The position numbers and the translations under genes were made by a program. The notes below the pieces were generated by a model. It was given only the letters and a program-made list of their open reading frames with translations, had not been told where the DNA came from and searched no databases. From assembly GCA_945890485.1 (NCBI GenBank), contig CAMDCN010000017.1, positions 100,961 through 164,960 of the forward strand: DNA of 64,000 nt. Reading direction: 5' to 3'. How positions within the stretch are numbered: the first letter of the stretch is position 1; every line of letters begins with the position of its first letter. This stretch comes from Candidatus Sulfopaludibacter sp. SbA3. GTDB lineage: Bacteria > Acidobacteriota > Terriglobia > Bryobacterales > Bryobacteraceae. Of this stretch, positions 52,224 through 61,769 are shown piece after piece.

Positions 52224-54065
52224 ATGAAGATTGCGCGCCTTAAAATCACAAACTTCCGAGGCATCAAAAACGCCACATTGGACTTTAGCGGGCACACCCT
52301 GTTTCTCGGAATGAATAACGCCGGCAAATCGACGGTCTGCGAGGCACTCGATTTGGTCCTGGGGCCGGATCGGCTGAGCCGGTTCCCCCCGGTGCAGGAG
52401 TTCGATTTTTACAACGCGCAATACTTCACAGAAGGCGCGGAGACGCAAGTGCAGATCGAGATCGATGCAACGCTGATCTCGCTCTCAGAGGAAGTAGCGA
52501 ACAAGTGCGCGCCCCATACGCAGCATTGGCATTTGGAGGAGAAACGAGTCCTCGAAGCGGGCGAAGCGGACCTTGTCGACAAGCCTGCTGTGAGTGAGTG
52601 CCTGCGGCTGAGGGCTGTCGCCCGCTACAACCCGGAAGAAGATGAGTTTGAGGCCAGGACCGTTTTCGTGGACGGACCGCTCAAGTCAGATGGAGAGCTT
52701 ACGGATGTTCCGCGCAGCGTAAAACGGCTTTTCGGCTTCCTGTATCTGCGGACACTGCGGACAGGCTCACGCGCCTTGAGTCTGGAGCGCGGATCGCTGC
52801 TCGACCTGATTCTCCGCCAGCGCGGAATTCAGACCGGCATCTGGGAGGACGCCATCGGGCGACTGAGGAACCTCGACCCGCCGATTGATGAGGGAGCCGT
52901 CACTCTCGCGCCCATCCTGGAGAACATCGAAAAGCGCGTCGGACAGTACATCCCGATGGAAACGCAGGGCCGGGCGACGCATCTGTTTGTCTCCCAACTC
53001 ACGCGTGAGCACCTGCGCAAGACGATTAGCTTTTTCCTGAAGACATCTCCCGGTGAGGAGCCGATCCCGTTTCAGGAAGTAGGAACCGGCACGATCAATA
53101 CGCTCGTGCTGGCCCTCCTGACCTTCCTTGCCGAAATCAAAAAGAATAACGTCATTTTCGCGATGGAGGAGCCCGAAATTGCGCTTCCTCCACACACGCA
53201 GCGCCGGATCGCCAACTACTTGCTGGAGAACACGACGCAGTGCCTGGTCACGTCCCATTCGCCGTATGTGCTCGAACGATTCAGTCCCGATCAGATTCAG
53301 GTGCTGCGCAAAGATGCCACCGGCACGTTAACCGCTATCGCCGTACCGGGGACAACGGTGCTGAAGGGAAAGACCTACCGCAAACATGCCCGTCGCGGAC
53401 TCGCGGAAGCGATGCTTGGGCGTGGAGCCATCGTTGGGGAAGGCATTACCGAGAAAGACGTGATCTGGGCAGTAGCAGAGAAAATGGAGGCGGCGGACCC
53501 CGACGCCTGCTATCCGCTGGATCTGTCCGGCGTGACGATCATCACCGCCGACGGGGATGGCTCCATCCCCGAGTTCGGGGCGTTCTTCCAGGCAATGCAG
53601 ATCCAGGCCTTCGCCCTTTACGACGCCAAAAAACGCCCGGCGGAAGAGACCAAAAAACTCCAGGATAATTTTGACGTATCCTGGCAGACCCAGTATCTGG
53701 GAATGGAGAGGCTGCTTATCGAGGAGATCCCGGCGATTCCCCTTTGGGGTTTTCTGGTCGATATGCGTGATTCCGGCGAGAAGCATCAACTTCAGCTTCC
53801 GGCGACGATGCCGCAAGAGGCGGACGTAAAACAGTTGGCCTATTCGCTGCTGGAGAATAACAAAGGCAGCGGGTATGCCGGTCGCCTGATCGGCCACTGC
53901 GACGTAACCGAATTACCCATAACCGTCGTGTCCTTTCTAAAAGAAATCTACGGACGATTTCCCAAGCCGCCGTCTGTCCCTCCCTTGGAAGAACTAGAGA
54001 AAGAGGAAGCGGCAGCGGCTCCTGCCGAACCGACCCCGGCTCCGCTTGGCGACAACGCGGCATGA
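52224..54065 (+). CDS. gajA: Gabija GajA-like ATPase/TOPRIM nuclease (OLD family)
   Basis: The 613-residue protein begins with an ABC-type ATPase: FLGMNNAGKSTVCEALDLVL (Walker A NNAGKST), Walker B in FAMEEPEIALPPHTQRRI, and a signature-like region. A TOPRIM domain follows (about residues 400-520): GEGITEKDVIWAVAEKM and ITADGDGSIPEFGAFFQAM with DxD. The combination with a UvrD-like helicase directly downstream (4-base overlap) is the Gabija arrangement (GajA-GajB), in which GajA cuts DNA when nucleotide levels fall. GajA is usually about 580 residues, so this is slightly long. No SD is seen; a GGTGG/CCACC hairpin (52195-52210) precedes the ATG. Confidence 0.82.
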   Translation: MKIARLKITNFRGIKNATLDFSGHTLFLGMNNAGKSTVCEALDLVLGPDRLSRFPPVQEFDFYNAQYFTEGAETQVQIEIDATLISLSEEVANKCAPHTQHWHLEEKRVLEAGEADLVDKPAVSECLRLRAVARYNPEEDEFEARTVFVDGPLKSDGELTDVPRSVKRLFGFLYLRTLRTGSRALSLERGSLLDLILRQRGIQTGIWEDAIGRLRNLDPPIDEGAVTLAPILENIEKRVGQYIPMETQGRATHLFVSQLTREHLRKTISFFLKTSPGEEPIPFQEVGTGTINTLVLALLTFLAEIKKNNVIFAMEEPEIALPPHTQRRIANYLLENTTQCLVTSHSPYVLERFSPDQIQVLRKDATGTLTAIAVPGTTVLKGKTYRKHARRGLAEAMLGRGAIVGEGITEKDVIWAVAEKMEAADPDACYPLDLSGVTIITADGDGSIPEFGAFFQAMQIQAFALYDAKKRPAEETKKLQDNFDVSWQTQYLGMERLLIEEIPAIPLWGFLVDMRDSGEKHQLQLPATMPQEADVKQLAYSLLENNKGSGYAGRLIGHCDVTELPITVVSFLKEIYGRFPKPPSVPPLEELEKEEAAAAPAEPTPAPLGDNAA

Positions 54066-55795
54066 CCCTGAAGCTGGACGAGAAGCGTCTTGAGATTCTC
54101 AACACCCTTCGGCACGGCTTGGTTCTTGGGGGTCCGGGCAGCGGCAAGACGACGCTTGCGTTGCTCAAGGCCGAGCGCCGCATCGAGGAAGGCCTCGAAC
54201 CCGGACAGGCTGTCCTGTTTCTCAGTTTTTCCCGCGCCGCCGTTGCCAGAATTGCGGAGGCGATGAAGCGTAACCTGTCGCCGGAGAAGCGCGCGAACCT
54301 GCACATTAAAACCTTCCACTCGTTTTTCTGGGAGATCCTTCGCACGCATGGATATCTGCTGGGCGCTCCCAGACAGCTTTCGATTGTTCTCGCCCACGAA
54401 GAAAAGTCGCTTCGGGGCGGCATCGATACCGGCGATCCAGGATGGGCTGAATGGGAACTGGAGCGGCTCAGGTTGTTTCGCGAGGAGGGACGGATGTGCT
54501 TCGACCTTTTCGCTCCGCTCATGGCGGAACTGTTTGCGCGCGCCCACGGCATCCGTGATCGCGTCGCTGCCAGATACCCGCTGATCCTCGTTGACGAAGC
54601 ACAAGATACCGGCCAGATGCAGTGGGAATGCACCAAAGCCCTCGCGGAGAGGTCGCAGGTCATCTGCCTTGCCGACCTCGACCAATTGATATTTGACCAT
54701 CTGCCCGGCGTCGGCCCGGAGCGCCTCGATCACATTCGCGCCGCTCTCATTCCGCTGGAAATCGACCTCGGTAGTGATAACAACCGTAGTCCCGGCACCG
54801 AGATTGCGATATTTGCACGGGATGTCCTGAACGGGGCGGTTCGGGGCTCAGCATATAAGAATGTTTCGCGCATGCGATTCGCTCCGCAAACCGCCGAGCG
54901 AGACAGGACCATCCGGCAGAGTGTCGGGATCGTCGCCAGGGCCGTTCGCGAAGCCAAAGGCAAAGCGCCTGAGAGCATCGCCCTGATCGCATCGTACAGC
55001 AGCGGAGTGGCGATACTCTCGGCTGCCTTGCGGCAGCAGAAGCCTATCCCTCACCAGGTGTTGTTTGACGAGGCGTTCGTGCTACTGGCCAGTCGGGTCG
55101 GCGCGTTTCTGCTTGAGCCCAGGTCCCCGGACAGACGGCAGGACATTGCAGTCCTGCTCGATCTCGTTGCCGACGCCTACCGGGCAAAAGGCGGCAAGTC
55201 ATGGCTATCACGGGCGAAAACGGTCAGCGCCTGGGCAGTGAAAACCCGTCTTGGCAATCCTCCAAAGACCAACTTCGTATCGGCGGTGGATGCTTTACTG
55301 CAAGCCATCGGCCAAAAGCAAAAGGGTCACACAGGGAATCCGCCGAGGGACTGGATTGGGGTAAAGCGTGAGCTGCGTGCATCCGGCGATAGCGAACTCG
55401 AATCGGTCGCCGCCGCGCTCGACTACTTGGTCGCTTTCAATCGGGGAGAGCGGATCGCGGCGAATCTTTCGGAACTTTGGGTGAAAGGCGGGAGCTACGC
55501 CGGAGCCAGACAGGCGCTTGACGCCGCATTGATGCAGGAACAACTCATCTCCGGCGGGGAAGCGCTAAACGGCATCCATGTGATGAACATGCATAAATGC
55601 AAGGGGAAGCAGTTCGATGGTGTCGTTCTTTATCGCGCGCAGCATAGTTCGCCGTTCGTCTGGCCTAATGATCCACCGCCGCATCCCAAAAGCCGCAAGG
55701 TTCTGCACGTTGCAATAACGCGTGCCCGGTACCATGTGTTGGTGATCGATGAGGCCATTTCTGATTGTCCTATCCTTGATCCTTACACGCTGTAG
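54062..55795 (+). CDS. gajB: Gabija GajB-like UvrD/Rep-type helicase
   Basis: The 577-residue protein starts inside the gajA stop. SF1 motifs are intact: GLVLGGPGSGKTTLALLKAE (motif I), LFLSFSRAAVARI (Ia), LILVDEAQDTGQ (II), MNMHKCKGKQFDGVVL (V) and LHVAITRARYHVLVIDEA (VI). In Gabija, GajB unwinds or senses DNA ends and activates GajA. GajB is usually near 490 residues; this is longer. It ends 55 bases before the end of the convergent nuclease-helicase gene. Confidence 0.85.
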   Translation: MTLKLDEKRLEILNTLRHGLVLGGPGSGKTTLALLKAERRIEEGLEPGQAVLFLSFSRAAVARIAEAMKRNLSPEKRANLHIKTFHSFFWEILRTHGYLLGAPRQLSIVLAHEEKSLRGGIDTGDPGWAEWELERLRLFREEGRMCFDLFAPLMAELFARAHGIRDRVAARYPLILVDEAQDTGQMQWECTKALAERSQVICLADLDQLIFDHLPGVGPERLDHIRAALIPLEIDLGSDNNRSPGTEIAIFARDVLNGAVRGSAYKNVSRMRFAPQTAERDRTIRQSVGIVARAVREAKGKAPESIALIASYSSGVAILSAALRQQKPIPHQVLFDEAFVLLASRVGAFLLEPRSPDRRQDIAVLLDLVADAYRAKGGKSWLSRAKTVSAWAVKTRLGNPPKTNFVSAVDALLQAIGQKQKGHTGNPPRDWIGVKRELRASGDSELESVAAALDYLVAFNRGERIAANLSELWVKGGSYAGARQALDAALMQEQLISGGEALNGIHVMNMHKCKGKQFDGVVLYRAQHSSPFVWPNDPPPHPKSRKVLHVAITRARYHVLVIDEAISDCPILDPYTL

Positions 55796-55849
55796 CCGTG
55801 ACAGGGCAGCCAAAACTCGCCCAAAAGAAAACATCGAGGGCCGAACGAT

Positions 55850-58800
55850 CTATGCGGTCGATGTGCGCAAGCCAAGGAACGACTCGTTTGCATTCGCGAG
55901 TTCCGCATACCGGCACAATGCATTTGCCAGTTGCATCTGGCGGGGGCTGCGACATTCGGGCTGCAAGAGCAGCGGGCTCGCGACGACAATGACAATGCCT
56001 TGAGCTCTTGAAGTTGCCACGTTGAGCCGATTGAGGCTGTAGAGAAATTCCATCCCCCTCGGCGCGTCCTCCGGCGAGGATGTGGTAAGCGAATAAATGA
56101 CAATCGGCGCTTCCTGCCCCTGGAACTTGTCAACCGTGCCGACGCGGGCAGTCGGCAGACAGGCGAGGATGTCGGAAACTTGGGCGTTGTAAGGGGCGAC
56201 GATCAAAACGTCGTCAAGCGTAAGGGCCCGTGGTTCGTTCTTTTTGTTCGTCCATGTCACACCTGGCTGAAGCAAACTTTGAACCAGTTGAGCGACCGCT
56301 CCGACCTCTTCGGGTGATGAATTCTGGTTGCCTTCGTGGTACACCGGCAGATGCCAGAGGCCGGTTTCACCGAGCCATGCATGACCGGAAAGTCTTTGGT
56401 TCTGTGTGTTTTCCTGCGCCTGAAGGCGACCATCATAAAACGCTTCGGAGGTGAATGCGCAAAGGCTTGGGTGCATGCGCCACGTCTTTTCTAAGAAGAG
56501 CCCTTTTGTCGATGGAATGGTTTTCGCGCCGTTGAGTAGGTGTTCTAATGCCGAGGCGCTTGCCCCATCAGGATGGGTACCGCGCAGCGGTTGTTCCAGT
56601 TGCTGCGGATCGCCAAGCAATACGATGCTCTTCGCCGCCTGCGCAATCGCTAGCACATTCGCCAGTGACATCTGGCCCGCCTCATCTACGAAAAGCACAT
56701 CTACCGATTCAACGTATTCGTCGCGAGCCCAAAGCCACGCCGTCCCGGCAACTACCTGCGTACCTGAGTTCAGCGCAGCCAATGGAGCGGCCGTGTCAGT
56801 CGTCAGGACAATGCCGGTTGGATCGTCGGCCTTTTCGCTTACCTTTTGGACACACCGCAAGTTAGCCATGCCCAGTTCCCTGGACGCCACTACAACCTCA
56901 TCCAGTAGATTGCGTATTACCCGATGGCTTGTCGCCGTGATTCCCACTTTCTTTCCTGCCTGTACCAGGGCAACAATCATTCGGGAGCCGGTAAATGTCT
57001 TGCCCGCGCCAGGGGGACCTTGGATCGCGAGTACGGATTCGTCTAGTTGTACCCCCAGTCGTTTCGCAGCAGCCACCGTCGATTCATCCGGCAGAATCAG
57101 GCTCGGTCCCGCTTCGCTCAGGCGCGGTGCATTGCGTAGCAGCAGATCGCGGGCTGCGCGGAAACTTCCGGCTGCATCAATTCCATTTTCGCTGACCCAC
57201 CTTCCGAGCCGCGAAAGCGCATCCGCCAAGACCTCGGTTTTCGGCCCGATTCCATTGACAGAAACCCCTTTCGGATGCAACTCCGCACTGTTCTTGGTCT
57301 TCTTGATCGCCACTCTTCTCGCGACTGGGTCCATCGAAACAACTTCGCCAATATTCTCGCCTCGGGCGCATAGCTTGTCGCCGACGCGCACGTCGCTGTC
57401 TTGCTTCTCAAATTCGTAGGTATCTGTCGGGATGTTTCGATTCCCTGCGACGCGCCCAACAAATTTTAGGCCACCAATGCCCGCGCGCTCATAGAGCAGT
57501 TCCTCATCGGGCAATTCGGCAAGCCTGTAAAATTCCCAGAAGTCCGCCTTCGATTCGCGACGATGCCAATCCAGCAAATGGGACAACAGCCACATCCCCG
57601 ATTGCTCGCGGCTTCGCTGGCTCGGATCATCCGGTATGCCGTCCCGCAATCGAGCGCCAAGCTCGGCAGAGCGTTGCTGGCGTTCGCTAATCGCCTCGGG
57701 TGCCGCTCCGTCAGCCGGCGGCGGTCGCAGAATGTTTTGCCCGGTCTTCTCCAGGACCTCTCGTTCGTGTTCGATCCAGTCCCGTAGCGCGAGCGTCGAG
57801 AAACAATCGTCAGCGTTGTACGCCTGGACAGTCTCGAACACCGCTTTGTCGATGTCGCTCACTTTGCGCAGTTCGAGCCCATGCTGAAGCGTTCGCATTG
57901 CCGCCCGCGCGTCTTCGAGGGGGACGTTGCGGACGAAACCGTAGAATTCTTCCAACGCCTTCAACGAATACTGCTCTACGCTCGCGCGCACCGAACGCTT
58001 AAGGATTGTGTGGAGATCGACCAGTACGTGCCCCCGTAGGATACGGTCGATTTCATCTTCTCTCGTGGCGTAACGCCCCATCAGGCGCTTGAGCGCGCCG
58101 GGCTCGTATCCCGAAAAATGATAGACGTGCATTCCCGGATACTGAGACCATCGCGCCATCACAAGGTCTACGAACCACTCGAAGGCCTGCCTTTCCTCCG
58201 CCGGTGTCATCGCCCACCGGCAGTCGTAAATGACCTTCCCAGACCCGTCATCCATCGTGATGCCAAACAGGTACTCGCGCCCTCCGTTTTCGACAAACGG
58301 GTCCGCCTCCAGGTCGAAGAAGATGTCGCCTTCAGACGGCTCCGGAATCTGACAGAACCCATGGTCAGCATTCAGGGGCAGTATTTCGTGGATTGGGGCT
58401 TTCTTCGCTCTTCCGGCCATCTGAACGCGCGCTTGCTCGCGAACGCGCAAATATCCCTCGGGAGAGCCTCGCTCAGGCCGATTTTGTAGGGGCAATGGCA
58501 AGACTGCGAGACTTTCCACGGTCTTGACGTTCCAGGCCCCGAGTTGCTTTTGCTGAAGTTTTGCCATACCGGCGACGAGCGACAAATGATCGTCTCTGCG
58601 CCAGTCTCTGTCGCAGTCCGCCCACCAACGGCAGACGGAACAATGCGGCGTCGGTTCGGGATAGGTTTGAATTTCGTTGGTTTGCTCGGCGACCGTTCGG
58701 GCCAAGCGGTGCTTCACATACCGATAGTAGGCCGCATAATCCAATACGCGGAACGATTCTGGGGCAAGCCCTTCGGTCGGCGCTACTACGTGCATAAACG

Positions 58801-59290
58801 CAGGCCAAATGCCCTGGTCGGTTGCTAGAAGCTCAGAATACAAAGACAGCTGCAATATCGTTGTAGCCTTTGTCTCAAGCGCCAGCTTGCAGTCGAAAAC
58901 CTCGTACGACCACGCACCGAGCTTGCTGGGCACTTCCACTTTTCGCAAGACATCTGCTTTGCCAAACCAGTCGCCGTTCTGCAAGACTGCCTGCACGATC
59001 ACGTCCACACCGGAGTTCATCGCATCCACGGTCATTCTGCGAGCATCGGTTTCGCTCTCAACGCCACGTAGGTCTGCGATGGCCAGCCCAGCACCCTTCA
59101 ACTCGGCGACATAGGCATCTTCGTGCGCAAGCCCACGTTGCTGAAGTACCCACGAATCCGGAGAGTGCCATGTCGGCGTCTCACGCGATCCAGTCGCGAC
59201 TGCCAGGTCGAGGGACGTAATATGGCGGCAAGCCAAATGATTGCTGAGGTCGCTCGCGGAAAGTCTGACACGTTGTCCAGTGGTCTTCAT
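55850..59290 (-). CDS. TM0106-type RecB-like nuclease fused to SF1 helicase
   Basis: The 1146-residue protein combines several parts. Residues about 1-240 are a RecB-like PD-(D/E)XK nuclease: LSNHLACRHITSLDLA, EVFDCKLALETKATTILQL with the conserved D...KLA-type core and a Cys cluster (HCSVCRWWADC). Residues about 320-520 are an RNase-H-like domain (IFFDLEADPFVENGG, VYHFSGYEPGALKRL). The rest is a Dna2/UPF1-like helicase: IQGPPGAGKTFTGSRMI (motif I), VLFVDEAGQMS (II), GTVDKFQGQEAPIVI (V), LNVATSRAQGIVIVV (VI). Such proteins process DNA ends in repair or defence. It is convergent with gajB. Confidence 0.85.
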   Translation of the reverse strand: MKTTGQRVRLSASDLSNHLACRHITSLDLAVATGSRETPTWHSPDSWVLQQRGLAHEDAYVAELKGAGLAIADLRGVESETDARRMTVDAMNSGVDVIVQAVLQNGDWFGKADVLRKVEVPSKLGAWSYEVFDCKLALETKATTILQLSLYSELLATDQGIWPAFMHVVAPTEGLAPESFRVLDYAAYYRYVKHRLARTVAEQTNEIQTYPEPTPHCSVCRWWADCDRDWRRDDHLSLVAGMAKLQQKQLGAWNVKTVESLAVLPLPLQNRPERGSPEGYLRVREQARVQMAGRAKKAPIHEILPLNADHGFCQIPEPSEGDIFFDLEADPFVENGGREYLFGITMDDGSGKVIYDCRWAMTPAEERQAFEWFVDLVMARWSQYPGMHVYHFSGYEPGALKRLMGRYATREDEIDRILRGHVLVDLHTILKRSVRASVEQYSLKALEEFYGFVRNVPLEDARAAMRTLQHGLELRKVSDIDKAVFETVQAYNADDCFSTLALRDWIEHEREVLEKTGQNILRPPPADGAAPEAISERQQRSAELGARLRDGIPDDPSQRSREQSGMWLLSHLLDWHRRESKADFWEFYRLAELPDEELLYERAGIGGLKFVGRVAGNRNIPTDTYEFEKQDSDVRVGDKLCARGENIGEVVSMDPVARRVAIKKTKNSAELHPKGVSVNGIGPKTEVLADALSRLGRWVSENGIDAAGSFRAARDLLLRNAPRLSEAGPSLILPDESTVAAAKRLGVQLDESVLAIQGPPGAGKTFTGSRMIVALVQAGKKVGITATSHRVIRNLLDEVVVASRELGMANLRCVQKVSEKADDPTGIVLTTDTAAPLAALNSGTQVVAGTAWLWARDEYVESVDVLFVDEAGQMSLANVLAIAQAAKSIVLLGDPQQLEQPLRGTHPDGASASALEHLLNGAKTIPSTKGLFLEKTWRMHPSLCAFTSEAFYDGRLQAQENTQNQRLSGHAWLGETGLWHLPVYHEGNQNSSPEEVGAVAQLVQSLLQPGVTWTNKKNEPRALTLDDVLIVAPYNAQVSDILACLPTARVGTVDKFQGQEAPIVIYSLTTSSPEDAPRGMEFLYSLNRLNVATSRAQGIVIVVASPLLLQPECRSPRQMQLANALCRYAELANANESFLGLRTSTA

Positions 59291-59625
59291 GCGTTGATCC
59301 CTTCGGGCTAGTCCTCAAAAGTTATTGCACCAGCGTAGCAGTGCGTTCCGTGTCGTCGTCATTGCCGTGCCGATGAAACGTCATACCAGCCGATTCTTTT
59401 TCGATGCCCGTTCCCGTATTGCGCTCGGGTTTCTCGTAACATTGCCGCGATCATAGCCGTCCCGCGCGGCCAATCAACACCCGGCCCGCTCCATTCGACA
59501 CTGCCTTCCCTTCGGTCAGTTGGTCTCCCGTGTTGGGTGTTCCCCTTCGGTGACTGGCCGCGCCTTTGGTCCGGCTCTTTCATGCTCGCGTCACGAGAAA
59601 CCGGCGCAGAAAAAGGAGAACGGAC
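59291..59625. other. gap containing the structured ardC leader
   Basis: This 335-base gap between the divergent nuclease-helicase and ArdC genes holds no open frame with sensible codons. Its right half is the long hairpin leader described at 59464-59563. The left part (59291-59460) has no recognised feature and must include the promoter of the nuclease-helicase gene. Confidence 0.5.
59464..59563 (+). promoter_or_regulatory. long hairpin leader upstream of ardC (copy A)
   Basis: GCGCGGCCA (59464-59472) pairs with TGGCCGCGC (59555-59563), and the stem extends inward with one mismatch (CCAATCA with TGACTGG). AACACCC (59476-59482) pairs with GGGTGTT (59535-59541). The loop holds CCGCTCCATTCG and a smaller stem (ACTG...CAGT). 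A homologous copy lies at 61692-61779. Leaders of this kind precede ardC-like genes on mobile elements. Folding as single-stranded DNA or RNA is inferred from pairing only. Confidence 0.7.
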
Positions 59626-60531
59626 ATGCAGAACATCGAACGGCAAGACGTTTACACCCGAATCACCGGGCAGATTATCAACTCACTCGAACAGGGCGTA
59701 TGCCCCTGGATCAAGCCATGGGACGCCGAGCACGCCGCCGGTAGGATCACACGGCCGCTGCGTCACAATGGCCAGGCCTATTCCGGCATCAATATCCTGA
59801 TGCTCTGGGCCTCGGCAGTCGAACACGGCTTCTGCGCCCCCATCTGGATGACCTTCAAGCAGGCGCTTGAGCTGAATGCCAACGTGAAGAAGGGCGAGAA
59901 GGGCTCGCTGGTGGTGTACGCCAATACCATCACCAAGACCGAGGACGACGGCAACGGCAACGATGTCGAGCGGGAAATCCCCTTCATGAAGGGCTACACG
60001 GTGTTTAACGTCGAGCAGATCGAAGGTCTGCCCGCACACTACTACGCGAAGCCCGAGCCGAAGATGACCGGCCCCGAGCGTATTGCCCACGCCGAGGCGT
60101 TCTTCGGAAATACCGGTGCTGACATCCGAGTCCGGGGCAACCGCGCCTACTACGCCATCGATGCCGACTACATCGCTATGCCGCCGATTGAGAGTTTTGC
60201 CGATGCCGAGAGCTACTACGCCACACTCGCACACGAGACGACGCACTGGACCCGCCACGGTTCCCGGCTGGAACGGGATTTTGGTCGCAAGACCTGGGGC
60301 GACGAAGGCTATGCCCGCGAAGAACTCGTGGCTGAACTGGGTTCCGCGTTCCTTTGCGCGGATCTCGAATTGACCCCGGAGGTCCGCGAAGACCACGCCG
60401 CCTATATCGGCTCCTGGCTCGAAGTCCTGAAGAACGACAAGCGCGCCATCTTCCAGGCCGCTTCCTACGCGCAGAAGGCGGTGGATTTCCTCCACCGGCT
60501 GCAACAGCCCAAAGCCGAGGCCGCCGCTTAG
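59626..60531 (+). CDS. ardC: ArdC-type antirestriction protein (ssDNA-binding, zincin-like)
   Basis: The ATG at 59626, after AAAAGGAGAA, gives 301 residues. The N-terminal half is the ssDNA-binding domain (VYTRITGQIINSLEQGVCPW, ITRPLRHNGQAYSGINILML, KGEKGSLVVYANTIT). The C-terminal half is a zincin-like metallopeptidase fold with HETTHWTRH (HExxH) and EELVAELGSAFLCADLEL. ArdC protects incoming DNA from restriction during conjugation. It is therefore a counter-defence gene placed beside a defence cluster. It is followed by an AbiEi gene. Confidence 0.92.
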   Translation: MQNIERQDVYTRITGQIINSLEQGVCPWIKPWDAEHAAGRITRPLRHNGQAYSGINILMLWASAVEHGFCAPIWMTFKQALELNANVKKGEKGSLVVYANTITKTEDDGNGNDVEREIPFMKGYTVFNVEQIEGLPAHYYAKPEPKMTGPERIAHAEAFFGNTGADIRVRGNRAYYAIDADYIAMPPIESFADAESYYATLAHETTHWTRHGSRLERDFGRKTWGDEGYAREELVAELGSAFLCADLELTPEVREDHAAYIGSWLEVLKNDKRAIFQAASYAQKAVDFLHRLQQPKAEAAA

Positions 60532-60664
60532 GCGGCCTTTCGGCCAGACATCCGCCCTCCCCTGCCCGCCGGTTTATGTTATTGATATTTTGCTAAGTTT
60601 AACTGAGTATATGAGGCCATCTTCGAACTAGGCCAAGGTTTACGAATCGACTATATTGCTAAGT

Positions 60665-61507
60665 ATGGCTGAGCCAGTACAGAGAAAGCTAAACCAGTTG
60701 GAGCGCCTTTTGCCAGAAGGCCTCCTGGTGGACGCTGCTTGGCTGAGCGCACACGGATACTCCACTTCCCTACGCAGCCAATACGTTAGCGCCGGTTGGC
60801 TGGAGCAACCAACAAGGCAGGTCTACCGGCGAACAAGGGGCTCGGTGAGTTGGCCGCAGGTTGTCATCTCGCTTCAAACCCTCCTTCAGGAACACCTCAC
60901 CGTGGGCGGGCGTACCGCGCTGGAGCTTCAAGGGTTCTCCCACTACCTGCTTCACGAATCCAAGCTAGTGCATCTATACGGTCCCAAGCGGCCACCGGCA
61001 TGGCTCGGAAAGCTGCCGCTGGATAGTTCATTCGTTTATCACAACAGCCAACGGCTTTTTAAAACCCTCGCAAAGCTCCCCGATGCGAAGCTGCCGTCAG
61101 CCACGGCTGCCGATTCGTCTTCGGGCACCGGCATAGTTCGGGATGATCTCGTAGCCCAGCCTTGGGGACAATGGGGATGGACGCTCACGCTCTCCTCTCC
61201 CGAGCGCGCCTTGCTTGAACTGCTCGACGAATTGCCGGACCGCGAGAGCTTCCATCAGGTTGACAAGCTGGTCGAAGGGCTTGCGAACCTTAGTCCGCGC
61301 CGCCTTGAAAGATTGCTGCTCGATTGCCACAACGTGAAGGTGAAGCGCCTGTTTTTCTTCTTTGCGGATCGCCATCGCCATGCCTGGCTGAAGCGCATCA
61401 ACAAAGACGCCATCGACCTTGGCAAGGGCAAGCGCATGCTGGTTCGCGGCGGCAAGCTCGACGCCGCCTATCAGATCACCGTGCCGGAGGATCTCGATGG
61501 CCTTTGA
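60665..61507 (+). CDS. AbiEi-type antitoxin without its toxin
   Basis: From the ATG at 60665 the protein has 280 residues. The N-terminus is a winged helix (LERLLPEGLLVDAAWLSAHG, RQVYRRTRGSVSWPQV) followed by the AbiEi C-terminal domain (LTVGGRTALELQGFSHYL, LTLSSPERALLELLDELP, SFHQVDKLVEGLANLSPRRL, RMLVRGGKLDAAYQI). The usual partner, AbiEii, begins with an overlapping ATGGCCTTTGA; the same overlap exists here (ATG at 61497), but the frame after it shows no AbiEii similarity. It is thus an orphan antitoxin, or one left when the toxin was lost. Confidence 0.82.
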   Translation: MAEPVQRKLNQLERLLPEGLLVDAAWLSAHGYSTSLRSQYVSAGWLEQPTRQVYRRTRGSVSWPQVVISLQTLLQEHLTVGGRTALELQGFSHYLLHESKLVHLYGPKRPPAWLGKLPLDSSFVYHNSQRLFKTLAKLPDAKLPSATAADSSSGTGIVRDDLVAQPWGQWGWTLTLSSPERALLELLDELPDRESFHQVDKLVEGLANLSPRRLERLLLDCHNVKVKRLFFFFADRHRHAWLKRINKDAIDLGKGKRMLVRGGKLDAAYQITVPEDLDGL

Positions 61508-61769
61508 TGCGATGTATTCGCCAGGGATGGCTCGGCTACAACGACCGGCAAGCGTAGGCTCAACGAACGCGGGCGTTCGCAAGGCTGCTAGGCCCCAGGG
61601 CTGCTCCATTCATTGCAGTGCGGCGCTATCTGCATATGGCCGGTGGCCGGTTCGACTCGTCACGCGGTTGCCCATTTATTTGCGCATCCTGGCCGAACGC
61701 GCCCTCCAGTCAACGGCCCGCCCGCTCCATTCGCTGCGCTCCCGTGTTGTCCGTTTCCCCTTCGGGTGA
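61497..61769 (+). pseudogene. start of a lost AbiEii toxin gene
   Basis: The ATG at 61497 overlaps the AbiEi stop by 11 bases, as in intact pairs, and the first codons (MAF) are those usual for the toxin. After that the frame runs through unrelated sequence including the structured leader, to a stop at 61769. The GGTAxxx nucleotidyltransferase core is not seen in any frame. The toxin gene was probably deleted or replaced by recombination. Confidence 0.5.
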
